A DNA stretch of 64,000 bases from Nesterenkonia haasae (GTDB lineage: Bacteria > Actinomycetota > Actinomycetes > Actinomycetales > Micrococcaceae), in NCBI RefSeq assembly GCF_010119385.1, contig NZ_VFIE01000017.1:619066-683065 (forward strand), in the 5' to 3' direction. The position numbers and the translations under genes were made by a program. Shown here piece after piece: positions 44,373 to 54,300 of this stretch. Position 1 is the first letter of the stretch. Every line of letters starts with the position of its first letter. A model generated the notes under the pieces. It searched no databases, had not been told where the DNA came from, and worked only from the letters and a program-made list of their open reading frames with translations.

Positions 44373-45782
44373 CTACTTGCTTTCGGTCTGGTCCTCAGCG
44401 GAGTCGGCGGGAGACTCAGTGGCTGGTTCTGACTCGCTCTCAGCCGGGTCGTCTGAAACTGCCTCAGCGGCTTCATCCTCCTGCTCCTCGGCAGGGGTGA
44501 CGAACTCTGTGAGGTCGACTGTTTTGCCCTCAGTGTCAGTCACTGTGGCCAGTTCCAACACCTTGGCCAGAGCCTTGCGTCGGCGGACTTCACCCATGAT
44601 CATTGGGACCTGACCTGCCTGGTCCAGCATCTGGGCGAACTGATTCGGCTCCATGCCGTACTGCTGGGCAGTCGCAACGATGTACTCGATGATCTCGCCC
44701 TGCTCTACGCCAATCTCTTCCTTCTCGGCGATGAGGTCGAGAACGATCTCATTGCGGAAGGCCTCCGAAGTCTGTTCGCGGATCTCCTCCCGGTGACCTT
44801 CAGTATCGTGGGAGTCACCTTCAGAATGGCCCTGCGAGCTGAAGTGCTGGCTGATCTGCTCTTCAACGACCGACTCGGGGACAGGGACCTCGACCAGGCT
44901 CATCAGCTTCTCGAGAACCTTATCGCGCGCTTCCACACCCTGCTTTTCCAGAACGGTGGATGCTGCTTTGGACTTCAGGTCCTCTTTGAGCTCATCGATG
45001 GTGTCGAATTCGGAGGCCATCTGAGCGAAGTCATCGTCAGCTTCGGGAAGCTCACGTTCCTTCACTGCGGTAAGCGTGACCTTGGCAGTGGCTTCTTCCC
45101 CGGAGTGCTCGCCGCCGGCCAGCGTGGTGTTGAAGGTGGCGTCCTCGCCTGCGGAAAGCCCCTCGAGGGCCTCATCGAGGCCATCGAGCATGGTTCCGGC
45201 TCCGACCTGGTAGCTCAGGCCCGTGGCGTTGTCGACTTCTTCTTCACCGATGGTCGCTGTGAGATCGATGGTCACAAAGTCGTCGGTAGTTGCTGGACGC
45301 TCTACGTCCTTCAGAGTTCCGAAACGTGAACGCAGGGCATCGAGTTCTTCTTGGACGGCTTCATCGTCAGCTTCAACGGCTTCAACCTCAACCTCGAGGC
45401 CCGAGTAGTCGGGCAGCTCGATGGTGGGCTTCACATCAAGCTCACCGGAGAACTTCAGCGTTCCCTCGTTCGTCTCAACGTTCGGGATTTCTTCGACCTC
45501 TACCTCAGGCCTGGACAAGGGGGTGATCTCAGCCTCGGCGAGCCCTGCCTGGTAGAACTCCTGGAGTCCATCGTTGATCGCCTGCTGGATTACTGCCTCG
45601 CGGCCGAAACGCTGGTCGATGATGGGCGCAGGGACCTTGCCCTTACGGAAGCCTGGAATCTGAACCTGGTGAGCGATGCTCTTGTAGGCGGCCTTGATTT
45701 TGGGCTCGAGCTCCTCGCCGGACACCTCTACGGTGAGCTTGATTCGAGTCGGGTTCAGTTCTTCGACGGTGCTCTTGACCAC
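44373..45782 (-). CDS. tig: Trigger factor chaperone
   Basis: A 469-aa protein from GTG 45782 with AGGAG about 8 nt upstream. The ribosome-docking motif is [12 protein letters not shown] (near residue 45). A PPIase (FKBP-like) domain at about 160-240 follows, and the C-terminal chaperone arms come after. The last ~50 residues are an acidic tail rich in Glu, Ala and Ser, usual for actinobacterial trigger factors. It helps nascent chains fold at the ribosome exit. It is upstream of clpP1 on the same strand. Confidence 0.97.
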   Translation of the reverse strand: MVKSTVEELNPTRIKLTVEVSGEELEPKIKAAYKSIAHQVQIPGFRKGKVPAPIIDQRFGREAVIQQAINDGLQEFYQAGLAEAEITPLSRPEVEVEEIPNVETNEGTLKFSGELDVKPTIELPDYSGLEVEVEAVEADDEAVQEELDALRSRFGTLKDVERPATTDDFVTIDLTATIGEEEVDNATGLSYQVGAGTMLDGLDEALEGLSAGEDATFNTTLAGGEHSGEEATAKVTLTAVKERELPEADDDFAQMASEFDTIDELKEDLKSKAASTVLEKQGVEARDKVLEKLMSLVEVPVPESVVEEQISQHFSSQGHSEGDSHDTEGHREEIREQTSEAFRNEIVLDLIAEKEEIGVEQGEIIEYIVATAQQYGMEPNQFAQMLDQAGQVPMIMGEVRRRKALAKVLELATVTDTEGKTVDLTEFVTPAEEQEDEAAEAVSDDPAESESEPATESPADSAEDQTESK

Positions 45783-45915
45783 GTATGGGCTCCTGTTGCT
45801 GCGATTGCAAAACTTGACGTTGTACTCAGGTCAGATGCACCTGCGGTGAAGACCAGGCCTCTGACGCTTTAGGCCGAAGATCACCGCCGCTAGACGCGGG
45901 CGACTTCGGACACTG

Positions 45916-45989
45916 TCGGGATGACAGGATTTGAACCTGCGACCTCTCGCTCCCAAAGCGAGCGCTCTACCAAACTGAACTACATCCCG
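45916..45989 (-). tRNA. tRNA-Pro (TGG)
   Basis: A 74-nt cloverleaf on the minus strand: 7-bp acceptor stem CGGGATG/CATCCCG, anticodon loop with TGG, and T-loop TTCAAAT. Anticodon TGG reads proline codons. CCA is not encoded. Confidence 0.95.
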
Positions 45990-46102
45990 TGATGACCATG
46001 TGGGCCCGGAGTTTCAATATGCACTCCGGGACACGGACCGGTCAACAGTACCGTGTCTTTGCCCTCAGCCGCGAATCCTTCCCCGAACCGGCAGCATTCC
46101 AG

Positions 46103-46157
46103 ACATGAAGCAGGAAAGCCGCCGATCGTCACGACCAGCGGCTTTCCTGCTTCATGT
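46103..46157. repeat. 20-bp perfect inverted repeat between two tRNA genes
   Basis: The arms at 46103-46122 and 46138-46157 are perfect 20-bp complements with a 15-nt loop. No T-run follows on either strand. It lies 12 bp past the 3' end of tRNA-Lys on the minus strand, so it probably ends the tRNA-Lys transcript, although a role as an RNA processing signal or a repeat element is possible. Confidence 0.75.
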
Positions 46158-46169
46158 TCCTTGTTCCGT

Positions 46170-46242
46170 GGGCCCCGCGGGACTTGAACCCGCAACCTGC
46201 AGATTAAGAGTCTGATGCTCTGCCAGTTGAGCTAGAGGCCCC
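46170..46242 (-). tRNA. tRNA-Lys (CTT)
   Basis: A 73-nt cloverleaf on the minus strand: acceptor GGGCCTC/GGGGCCC, anticodon loop CTCTTAA with anticodon CTT, and T-stem GCGGG/CCCGC. CCA is not encoded. Confidence 0.95.
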
Positions 46243-46352
46243 GAATCACAAGAACAAGGACACAAAGAAAGTCACCCACCCGGTGGGCAACGACACACAA
46301 CACTAGCACCACTGGCAGATTCGCGCTAATCACCGTCTTGGTGAGTTTCGTC

Positions 46353-46895
46353 TCAATTCCGTTTGCGTTCGACCACGTCCATGAAGTGGTCCAAGAAGGT
46401 GTAGAAGTCCTCCACGTCGAACTGCTGATGCAGCGGGACACCCGGAATCTGCTCAAACGTGACGAGTGTCTGCACATCCAGCTTCACACGGCGACCAGTG
46501 GACAAAGCGATCTCCACGGTGGTGTCGTCAGCTGCCATACCCGCCAGGTTGGTCAGGTTCACCAGCACCGGCACTCGCGGGGAGGGGGCAGCGTCGTCAT
46601 CGTCAGGTGGTAGCAGCGCAGCAGGATCAACGGGGCAGAGCACAAGCTCGGCAGGTTCGCGCCGGTACCCCACAATGAGATGCCTGGCGGACTCGACAGC
46701 CTCTTGTGCGGACAGCTCAGCTGCGGGGGCTTTAGTGCTGGAGAGCAGCAATTCTGGGTGCTCCTCCCTCCCGAACACGTTCTCCGCGTAGAGCAGGTTG
46801 TAGGAACCGAAGTTCATCACAGAGGCATCAAACACCGCCCGGAATGCTGCAACAAGTTGCTCTTCCTGAGGACTGCGCTCTGTGCGAATCACCAT
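46353..46895 (-). CDS. Hypothetical actinobacterial protein
   Basis: A 180-aa acidic protein that I do not recognise. It has no membrane segment or signal peptide. The first third (residues about 10-75) is a helix with SVMNFGSYNLLYAENV and the last part ends in FYTFLDHFMDVVERKRN. A central Asp/Pro-rich linker (near 95-105) separates two halves, which suggests two small domains. The start ATG 46895 sits 6 nt past a -10 box, so it is probably real. It lies between tRNA-Lys and bcp, divergent from bcp. Confidence 0.7.
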   Translation of the reverse strand: MVIRTERSPQEEQLVAAFRAVFDASVMNFGSYNLLYAENVFGREEHPELLLSSTKAPAAELSAQEAVESARHLIVGYRREPAELVLCPVDPAALLPPDDDDAAPSPRVPVLVNLTNLAGMAADDTTVEIALSTGRRVKLDVQTLVTFEQIPGVPLHQQFDVEDFYTFLDHFMDVVERKRN

Positions 46896-46901
46896 GCCGA
46901 T

Positions 46902-46907
46902 AGTCTA
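46902..46907 (-). promoter_or_regulatory. -10 box TAGACT, leaderless type, for the 46353 gene
   Basis: TAGACT on the minus strand ends 6 nt before ATG 46895, with no Shine-Dalgarno sequence. Confidence 0.5.
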
Positions 46908-46948
46908 CGGGGGAGCACAGACTCGTCCCCAGATAGGAGCACTCTTCC

Positions 46949-47416
46949 ATGACTGAACGCCTCTCCCCCGGAGATACCGCACCAGCCTTCACCCTGACCT
47001 CAGCTGAAGGTGGCACCGTGTCCCTGGCAGACTTCAGCGGCCAACAGGTGATTATCTATTTCTACCCGAAGGCATCCACGCCCGGGTGCACCACTCAGGC
47101 ATGCGATTTCAGGGATTCCCTGGAGTCGCTGAACGCGGCCGGTTACCAGGTACTGGGTGTTTCCCCGGATCCGGTCTCCGATCTGAAACGCTTTGCGGAC
47201 GAGGAAGGCCTCAGCTTCCCGCTCCTCTCAGACGAAGACCATGCCGTGGCTGAGGCCTACGGTGCTTGGGGGGAAAAGAAGAACTACGGCAAGCTGTACG
47301 AAGGGCTCATTCGATCCACCGTGGTGGTTGACGCCGACGGAGCGGTCACACTCGCGCAGTACAACGTTAAGGCGACCGGTCATGTGGCACGCCTGCGCAA
47401 GGAGCTCGCCGCTTAG
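46949..47416 (+). CDS. bcp: Thioredoxin-dependent peroxiredoxin, BCP/PrxQ type
   Basis: A 155-aa peroxiredoxin. The peroxidatic and resolving cysteines are Cys47 and Cys52 in TPGCTTQACDFRD, the five-residue spacing of PrxQ/BCP. VIIYFYPKASTPG precedes it. It reduces peroxides with thioredoxin. AGGAG lies about 9 nt before ATG 46949. It stops 86 bp before tRNA-Leu. Confidence 0.95.
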   Translation: MTERLSPGDTAPAFTLTSAEGGTVSLADFSGQQVIIYFYPKASTPGCTTQACDFRDSLESLNAAGYQVLGVSPDPVSDLKRFADEEGLSFPLLSDEDHAVAEAYGAWGEKKNYGKLYEGLIRSTVVVDADGAVTLAQYNVKATGHVARLRKELAA

Positions 47417-47450
47417 GCAAACCAAGAACACGGCCATCCAGCACGGGCTG

Positions 47451-47456
47451 TACACT
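47451..47456 (+). promoter_or_regulatory. Candidate -10 box of tRNA-Leu
   Basis: TACACT, about 46 nt before the mature tRNA 5' end, could start a precursor with a ~40-nt leader. The -35 region is poor, so this is tentative. Confidence 0.35.
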
Positions 47457-47502
47457 AGTGTGCTGCTGTGGCGTGCGTGGTGTGCACGCTGGGCAGCGCC
47501 TC

Positions 47503-47584
<82 letters not shown>

Positions 47585-47585
47585 C

Positions 47586-49235
47586 GTGAACTCACTTTCC
47601 CGGCTATCTCGGCGCCGGTTTCTCGGCGCTACGTCGGCGGCGGGTGCAGTTGCCGCACTTCACACAGCGTCAAGTGAAGTTCCGGAAGAAGTATCCGAAG
47701 ACGCAGCAGACACTGACAACGGCTCGATTACGATCGCTGGCATTCACCGGCCACAGTCACTGGACCCGGGTCTGGCGACTGATGCGGAGACCGAGCGGAT
47801 CGTCCGTCAAATTTACGAACCGCTGGTGGGTATCGATCAGAACACTGGTTCCTTCGAGCCCTTGCTCGCCGAAGAGTGGGACTCCAGCGACGATGAGCTG
47901 ACCTACACGTTCACTCTGCGCCGTGATGTCCTCTTCCACGATGGATCGCAGTTGACCGCCGATGTGGTTGTCGAGAATTTCCAGCGATGGGGGCGGTTGG
48001 ATTATCTCTATGGCTTCGGCAACATCAGCCAGTCGACGCCACTGGCGTTCCCTACCGTATTCGGCGGCTACTTCGACAGCGAGGAGTGTGTGCTGGAGTC
48101 GGTGGAGGCAGAAGATGACCGCACTGTGGTCCTCACCCTGTCTGAGCCGGTGGTGTACCTTCTGCAGGCGCTGACTCTGCCTGCGTTCGGCATCGCTTCT
48201 GCTGAGGTGCTGGTGGACAGCGACCCCGGCCTGGTCTCGCGAACCCCTATGGGCACGGGACCCTACCAGCTGGTCGAAACCGAGTCAGAGGACGCATCCC
48301 GACTGACACTCCAAGTGTTCAACGATTATTGGGAGGCCATCGAAGGCCCGTCTGAAGTGGTTGTTCGCCCTCTGCCGCGCACATTTGACCGACTCCGGGA
48401 GCTTCAGCGCGGGCAGGCTGACGTTTATGACCTGATTACCGCCGATAATCTGCGATCGCTCGTTCAGTCGGGTCGGATGATTCTTCAACGCGATCCGTTC
48501 TCTGTGCTGTACCTGGGTTTCAATCTCGATCACCCGGTGATGTCTGACATCGGCATTCGGGAGGCGGCGGCCCGCGCAGTGAACCGCCCACAACTGGTGG
48601 ACAGATTGTTCTTGGAGGGGTCTAGGCCGGCATACGAGTTCACCCCGGCCGCGCTGTCGGTCCACTCCGATACCGCACAGCAGTACGCCTACAGTCTCTC
48701 CGATGCCCAGGAGCTGCTGGAAGATTCAGACTACGACGGCGAGCCGCTGGAGTTCTTCTACCCGATCAACACAACCCGCAGCTACCTACCCCAACCTGAG
48801 GCCGTCTTCGCGGCGATCGCGGCGGACCTCACCGCAGCCGGCTTCCGCATCCGGCCCAGACCTGTGCGATGGGGTGATGGCTACGTGGACCAGGTGATGA
48901 GTGACTCGTCACGGGCTCTGCATCTGTTGGGACGCAACGGCGGGTTCCGGTCCCCGCACGCGTTTCTCTCCCCGTTGTTCGGCCAGCCGAGTCGGGAATT
49001 CAACTTTCACGACGAGAACCTCGTGGAACTTCTGAATGAAGCGCGCGCAGAATCTGACGAAGAAACACGCACGGAAATCTATCGCGAAGCTGCTGACCGT
49101 ATCCAGGAACAGTTGCCCGCCTTACCTTTGGCATATCCCATTTCCGGACTGGCCATGAACGCCCGCGTGGCGGACTACCCGATGTCACCGGTACTCAATG
49201 AACGTTTCGCGGAGATCCGCCTGACCGGTACGTGA
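47586..49235 (+). CDS. Tat-exported oligopeptide/solute-binding protein (SBP family 5)
   Basis: About 549 aa from GTG 47586. The N-terminus has a twin-arginine signal, SRRRFLGA (residues 8-15), with a hydrophobic stretch and a cleavage region near 30; there is no lipobox. The mature protein follows the family 5 pattern (LAEEWDSSDDELTYTFTLRRDVLFHDGSQLTADVV, GTGPYQL, LYLGFNLDHPVMSDIGIREAAARAVNR). No permease or ATPase genes are nearby, so it is an orphan binding subunit. It begins one base after tRNA-Leu with no Shine-Dalgarno, which is unusual. An open frame further upstream crosses the tRNA and is not coding. Confidence 0.85.
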   Translation: MNSLSRLSRRRFLGATSAAGAVAALHTASSEVPEEVSEDAADTDNGSITIAGIHRPQSLDPGLATDAETERIVRQIYEPLVGIDQNTGSFEPLLAEEWDSSDDELTYTFTLRRDVLFHDGSQLTADVVVENFQRWGRLDYLYGFGNISQSTPLAFPTVFGGYFDSEECVLESVEAEDDRTVVLTLSEPVVYLLQALTLPAFGIASAEVLVDSDPGLVSRTPMGTGPYQLVETESEDASRLTLQVFNDYWEAIEGPSEVVVRPLPRTFDRLRELQRGQADVYDLITADNLRSLVQSGRMILQRDPFSVLYLGFNLDHPVMSDIGIREAAARAVNRPQLVDRLFLEGSRPAYEFTPAALSVHSDTAQQYAYSLSDAQELLEDSDYDGEPLEFFYPINTTRSYLPQPEAVFAAIAADLTAAGFRIRPRPVRWGDGYVDQVMSDSSRALHLLGRNGGFRSPHAFLSPLFGQPSREFNFHDENLVELLNEARAESDEETRTEIYREAADRIQEQLPALPLAYPISGLAMNARVADYPMSPVLNERFAEIRLTGT

Positions 49236-49324
49236 TGTGCGAAACACAATTTCTTGCCGCGCAGAGCCGGCGGTAAAGTCATGGGAGATCAGTTGCACCG
49301 CCTGCCACTAGAGGAGCCCCTGCC

Positions 49325-50821
49325 GTGAGCGAGTCATCGTCGACCCACTCCACCCAGCGATTCGATGTGATTCTCATCGGTGGTGGCATCATGTCCACCA
49401 CGCTCGGAGCCATCCTGAAGGAACTTCAGCCAGAGTGGAACATCGCCCTGTTCGAAAAACTCGACGGAGTAGGCCAAGAGTCTTCGGACCCTTGGAACAA
49501 CGCTGGAACCGGCCACACGGCTTACTGCGAACTCAATTACACTCCGCGCGGCACAGATGGGGCGATCTCCACTGACAAGGCGTGCGGCATCGCAGATCAG
49601 TTCCATGTCTCACGTCAGCTGTGGTCGCACTGGGTTAAGGAAGGTGTGCTGGGCTCGCCCCGCACATTCATCAACGCACTGCCGCACATCAGCTTTGTCT
49701 GGGGGGAGAAGAACTCCCAGTATCTGCGTGATCGTTACCAGGCCATGCGCGCTGAACCACTCTTCTCCCATATTGAACACACTGAAGATCCAGACACAAT
49801 CGGCCGTTGGGCACCACTTCTGACCCGCGGGCGCAGTGTGGGCACACCCGTCGCCGCCTCGAGGTTCCAAGACGGAACTGATGTGGACTTCGGTTCCATC
49901 TCCCGCCAACTGGCTGGTCACTTGGACGCACAGGGTGTCGAGCTGCGTTACGGCCATGAGGTCTCAGGCTTGTCGCGAGGCAGCGACGGTCGCTGGGAGA
50001 TGAAAGTGAAGAATACCGGCAGCGGAGAGAAGATCTCGGCCAGCGCACGCTTCGTCTTTGTCGGTGCTGGCGGGGGGGCGCTCAGCCTCCTGCAGGCCAG
50101 CGGCATCGAAGAGATCAAAGGTTTCGGCGGCTTCCCCGTCTCTGGACAATTTCTCCGCACCACAGAGTCGGCCATCACGCAGGAGCATCACGCCAAAGTG
50201 TATGGACTCGCTTCCGTCGGTGCTCCTCCCATGTCGGTCCCGCACCTAGACACCCGTTTCGTCGAAGGACGACGCTCGCTCATGTTCGGCCCCTTCGCAG
50301 GGTTCTCCACCAACTTCCTAAAATCCGGCTCGTACTTCGACCTGCCATTCTCCGTGCGGCGTCATAACCTGGTGCCGATGCTCCAAGTAGGAGCTGCGAA
50401 CACTTCCCTAGTGACGTACCTGATGAAGGAAGTCGCGAAGACTCACAAGAAGAAGGTGGAAGCTCTTCGGGATTTCTATCCACAAGCCCACCAGGACCAG
50501 TGGGAACTGATCACCGCTGGCCAGCGGGTCCAGGTCATGAAGAAGAATGACGCCGGCAAGGGCGTCCTGCAGTTCGGCACCGAACTGATCGCTTCAGCCG
50601 ATGGCTCGATCGCTGGTCTCCTCGGCGCCTCGCCTGGTGCGTCGACTGCCCCCAGCATCATGTTCAGATTGCTGGAACGCTGTTTCCCGGGCCAGATCGA
50701 CGCGTGGAAACCACGGCTGGAGAACATGGTGCCTTCGTACGGTCGGCTGTTGAATGAGGACCCGCAGCTGCTGAACGAAGTGAGCAGGTCTACGGCCGAG
50801 ACCCTCCAGCTGGATCCCTAG
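49325..50821 (+). CDS. mqo: Malate:quinone oxidoreductase
   Basis: A 498-aa FAD-dependent membrane-associated enzyme that oxidises malate to oxaloacetate with quinone. The FAD motif DVILIGGGIMSTTLGAIL is at 14-31. EKLDGVGQESSDPWNNAGTGH, NALPHISFVWG and FGPFAGFSTNFLK are family landmarks, and the length is normal. It starts at GTG 49325 with GAGGAG 9 nt upstream. It converges on the small membrane protein gene (6 bp gap). Confidence 0.96.
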   Translation: MSESSSTHSTQRFDVILIGGGIMSTTLGAILKELQPEWNIALFEKLDGVGQESSDPWNNAGTGHTAYCELNYTPRGTDGAISTDKACGIADQFHVSRQLWSHWVKEGVLGSPRTFINALPHISFVWGEKNSQYLRDRYQAMRAEPLFSHIEHTEDPDTIGRWAPLLTRGRSVGTPVAASRFQDGTDVDFGSISRQLAGHLDAQGVELRYGHEVSGLSRGSDGRWEMKVKNTGSGEKISASARFVFVGAGGGALSLLQASGIEEIKGFGGFPVSGQFLRTTESAITQEHHAKVYGLASVGAPPMSVPHLDTRFVEGRRSLMFGPFAGFSTNFLKSGSYFDLPFSVRRHNLVPMLQVGAANTSLVTYLMKEVAKTHKKKVEALRDFYPQAHQDQWELITAGQRVQVMKKNDAGKGVLQFGTELIASADGSIAGLLGASPGASTAPSIMFRLLERCFPGQIDAWKPRLENMVPSYGRLLNEDPQLLNEVSRSTAETLQLDP

Positions 50822-50827
50822 GAGCTA

Positions 50828-51334
50828 CTACTGGGGTTCTTCGGAGCCCACCCGGTATCTGCGCATCACCAGCACCGGCACTGCCGCCGCGGCCGTCACT
50901 CCGCACACGGCCAGCGGGACCGACCACGCTCCGGTGAGACCGCACGCCAATGCCAGGAGTACGCTCAGTCCGAGTGCCGAACGATCTAGCCGGACGTTCG
51001 GCATGCACACCCGCTCCGCAGGTGCTGCTGCACCAGCGAGCAGTCCCAGGACCAGCACCAGCCACAAACGCTGCTGGTCGCTTGCAGCAATCAGCAGCAC
51101 CACCAGGACGACATAGGTGACAGTCTGGCCGAGTAGCAGGTTCCTCCAACTCCCCCACCACCTCACGAGCATCTGCGCGATGCCTGCCGAGAGGAAGTAC
51201 CCGACCACGGCGGCGACTCCCCCAGCCAAGGCCGTCCACCACCCCACACCGACCAGACTGACCAGGCTTGACGCGATTGCGAACGGCAGCAGGGTTCCCG
51301 GAAGGCGGGCAAGTAGCTCAAGGACACGCGTCAT
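50828..51334 (-). CDS. Small membrane protein downstream of sbcDC
   Basis: A 168-aa very hydrophobic protein with four to five membrane segments (about residues 15-35, 38-55, 68-88, 90-105 and 120-155). GWWTALAGGVAAVVGYFLSAGIAQML followed by WWGSWRNLLLGQTVTYVVL resembles the N-terminal segments of MFS carriers, but the protein is less than half MFS length. It may be a stable short protein or a shortened carrier. Its start overlaps the sbcC stop by 4 bp (ATGA), which shows it is translated with sbcC. No function can be given. Confidence 0.65.
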   Translation of the reverse strand: MTRVLELLARLPGTLLPFAIASSLVSLVGVGWWTALAGGVAAVVGYFLSAGIAQMLVRWWGSWRNLLLGQTVTYVVLVVLLIAASDQQRLWLVLVLGLLAGAAAPAERVCMPNVRLDRSALGLSVLLALACGLTGAWSVPLAVCGVTAAAAVPVLVMRRYRVGSEEPQ

Positions 51335-54300
51335 GAAACACCGATGAGGTCGAGTGTGGACCCACTGTTCGTCTTGGTGACCTTCAACTGAACAGGAATT
51401 TGTTGGTGCATCTCGCTGACATGACTGACCACACCAATTCTCCTCCCCTCACCTTGCAGGGTGTGCAGGGCGGACATCACCGACTCCAACGTGTGGTCGT
51501 CCAGTGATCCAAAGCCCTCATCGATAAAGAGGCTGTCCAGCCCCACACCACCGGATTCTGATTGGACAACCTCGGCAAGCCCCAGTGCCAAGGACAGCGA
51601 AGCCATAAAGGTCTCCCCACCTGAGAGGGACTCTGCTGGCCGTTCCTGCTCGGCATACTCGTCATACACCTTCAGGTCCAGGCCCCGCAACCGCTGGCCG
51701 GTCCCCGTGCGCTCAGGGTCCAGCAACAGCTGATACCGCCCGTCGGTCATGGCAATCAAATGCCTGGTGGCCGCTTCGGTGACTCGCTCCAGGCGTGCGG
51801 CCAATACGTAGGTGGTCAGGCGCATTCCTTTGTCATTGTCACCCCCCTGAGCCCGAACAGCATCAGCGAGTTCTGCACGGAGATGTGCTTCGACGGCCTG
51901 GTCCTGCCGACTCCTCAGCACTTTTTCTAAGTCCGCCGCTGCGCGCTCGACCGCCTTTGACTCAGCTTTGTACTGAGCCAGTTGCTGATGAACATGTTCC
52001 AGAGCGTCACGTGCCTGGTGAGCTCGGGACGCGGCGTCATCTAGGTCTTTCTGTGAGGGAAGCTTCTCTCCCTGCTCTGAGCGCCGCCTTCCGGCCGTGA
52101 CATCCTCAAGCTCAGCTTCGAAGCGAAGTCTCTTCTCACCGTCGGCGAACGTGGTCACCTGCTGACTGAGACGCTGGAGAGTCTCTTCCGGCAGCCGCGC
52201 GCTGATCACAGCGTGGCGATCTGCGAAGGGAGAGGCATTGATGTGTTCATCAGCTTCTTCAGCGCTGCGCTGGGCCGCAGCTGCGGCGTTCTCGGCCTCC
52301 TGTCGTGCCTTCTGCGCGCACTTGAAAACCTGCTGCCACTGGTTCAGTGCGGCCACGCGGTCGGCGATACTCGAGTGCTGTCCCCGCAAGTGAGTGAGGC
52401 GCTGGCGGAGAGTCTGGGCCTCTTCGCTGATGCGGTGGGCATCCGCGGCCCGTCGACTTGCGGTGTGCTCAGCGGTCGTCTGCTCTTGCCGCAGGGTCAC
52501 GAGCCGCTCCCGGATTTCCTGCACCTGATCCGTGAGTTCCCGCTGTTGGCGTCGTCGCTGAGTGGCGTCACGGCACTGCTGAAGGCTCGCCGCATAGGCT
52601 TCTCGGGCCTCGTCAGCTGAGAGGTGGGCATCTGCTGAGAGCGCTGAATGGATCCCTTGGAGCTTCGTCTCAGCGCTGAGCTGACGGTCTGCGATGCTGC
52701 CGCGTGTCAGACGCGCCTGCTGCAGGGCTTCAGTCACCGCATTGAGATCCTCCTTAGTCACCGTCTCAGTGTCCCGTTTCAGAGGTTCGGGGTGTTCGGT
52801 TGACCCGCAGACCAGACACGGTTCACCGTCGGAGAGGTTTTCAGCGAGCTCCTGCGCTAGGGACTGAAGGTAAGCCGCGGAGGTTCTCCGATAATCCTTC
52901 TCTGCCCTGTCCTGCCGAGTTTGCGCCTCTTCCGCCTGCCTGCCAAGCTCCTCCACCTGTGAAGCTGTGGCGTCCCGATCAGCTACCTGCTCCATGCGCG
53001 CCTGCGCCGCCCGCACCGTCGCCTGCGCAGCCTCGACCTCACGGTCGGTCTGCTCTGGGGAAACGATCTGGTCTTGCTGCTGCTGGAGCGTTTCCTGAGC
53101 GGATGCGACCTGGGAACTGAGCGTATGCGCCTGCCGTTCAGCCTCGGCGGCTCCCTGTTCGGCGCTCTGAGCCGCTGCGCCGAGCTCGGTGTAGCGCTCG
53201 TCGAGTCCGCGAGCTTCAGGGTCAGTGAGCCGCGCATGCAGCTGCCCGAGTTCTTCTGCCGCCGCTTCGAGGGTATCGGCGATGACTTCTGACTGGTCTT
53301 GCAGCAGGACCTGGGCTTCCTGCTCGGCGGAGACTGCCATCGCTTCCTGCTGCTGGGCTGCGTTTGCCTCACGGTCAGCGCGAACGAGCCACTGATGGAC
53401 GGCCTCCGCTGCCTGGTGCTCGGCCAGTAGGTGTTCTGCCTGGACTGCCTCTGGCCGCGCCTGTTCGTGGATACGGCGCTGTTCAGTGTGCTCCGCCCAG
53501 TATGTCAGCTGGCGATGCCGCGTAGTGAGCAGATCGAGCTCTTGGGCTGCGTGTTCAGCTGCTTGCTGCGCCTGAGCCTCTGCGGCACGCAACCGCTGGT
53601 GACCCTTCTCCGCTCTGCTCAGCAGCGGCTCAATCAGTTCCTCCGGCGACTGAGCTTCAGTTGCGGGCATGTCATCGCGGAGCAGAGCAGCTGCGGCGCT
53701 GATCAGCTGGTTGGTATGCGCCGCGATCCGGGAGTCAAGTTCTTTGAGGTGACTTTCCGATTCCTTTTTGTGCTCCCATAGGTAGCCTTCCAACCGGTCA
53801 TAGATTCCGATGTCGAACAACTGCTCAAGTATCCTGCGCCGTTCTTCATTGGTGGCGTGCAGCAGCTGGGCGAACGAGCCTTGGGGAAGCATGATCACTT
53901 TGGTGAATTCGCTCATGGAGAGACCGAGGATGCTTGCCAGCTCGGCTCCGCCTTCATCGATCTTGTGCACCGGCAGGGGTTTCCACTCGCCGTGGTGAAG
54001 ACGTTTGATGTACAGCGCCTGACTCTCCCGTTGCGGAGCCGCTCCACGGCGTTTGGCGGGTCGGTAGTAGCTAGCCTCGCGGCGGACCCACAGGCGGTCC
54101 TCGCCGGTGGAGAACTCCAACTCCACATAGGGTTTCCGTTCCATCGGCGCGTGTTGGGACTTCAAACCTTCGGGTCGCCGCTCCCCCGGGACGTTCCCGT
54201 AGAGTGCAAAAGTGATGGCGTCGAGGACAGAGGTTTTGCCCGAGCCAGTCTGGCCCCGCAGAAGGAACAGTCCGTCGGAGCTAAGGGCGTCAAAGTTCAC

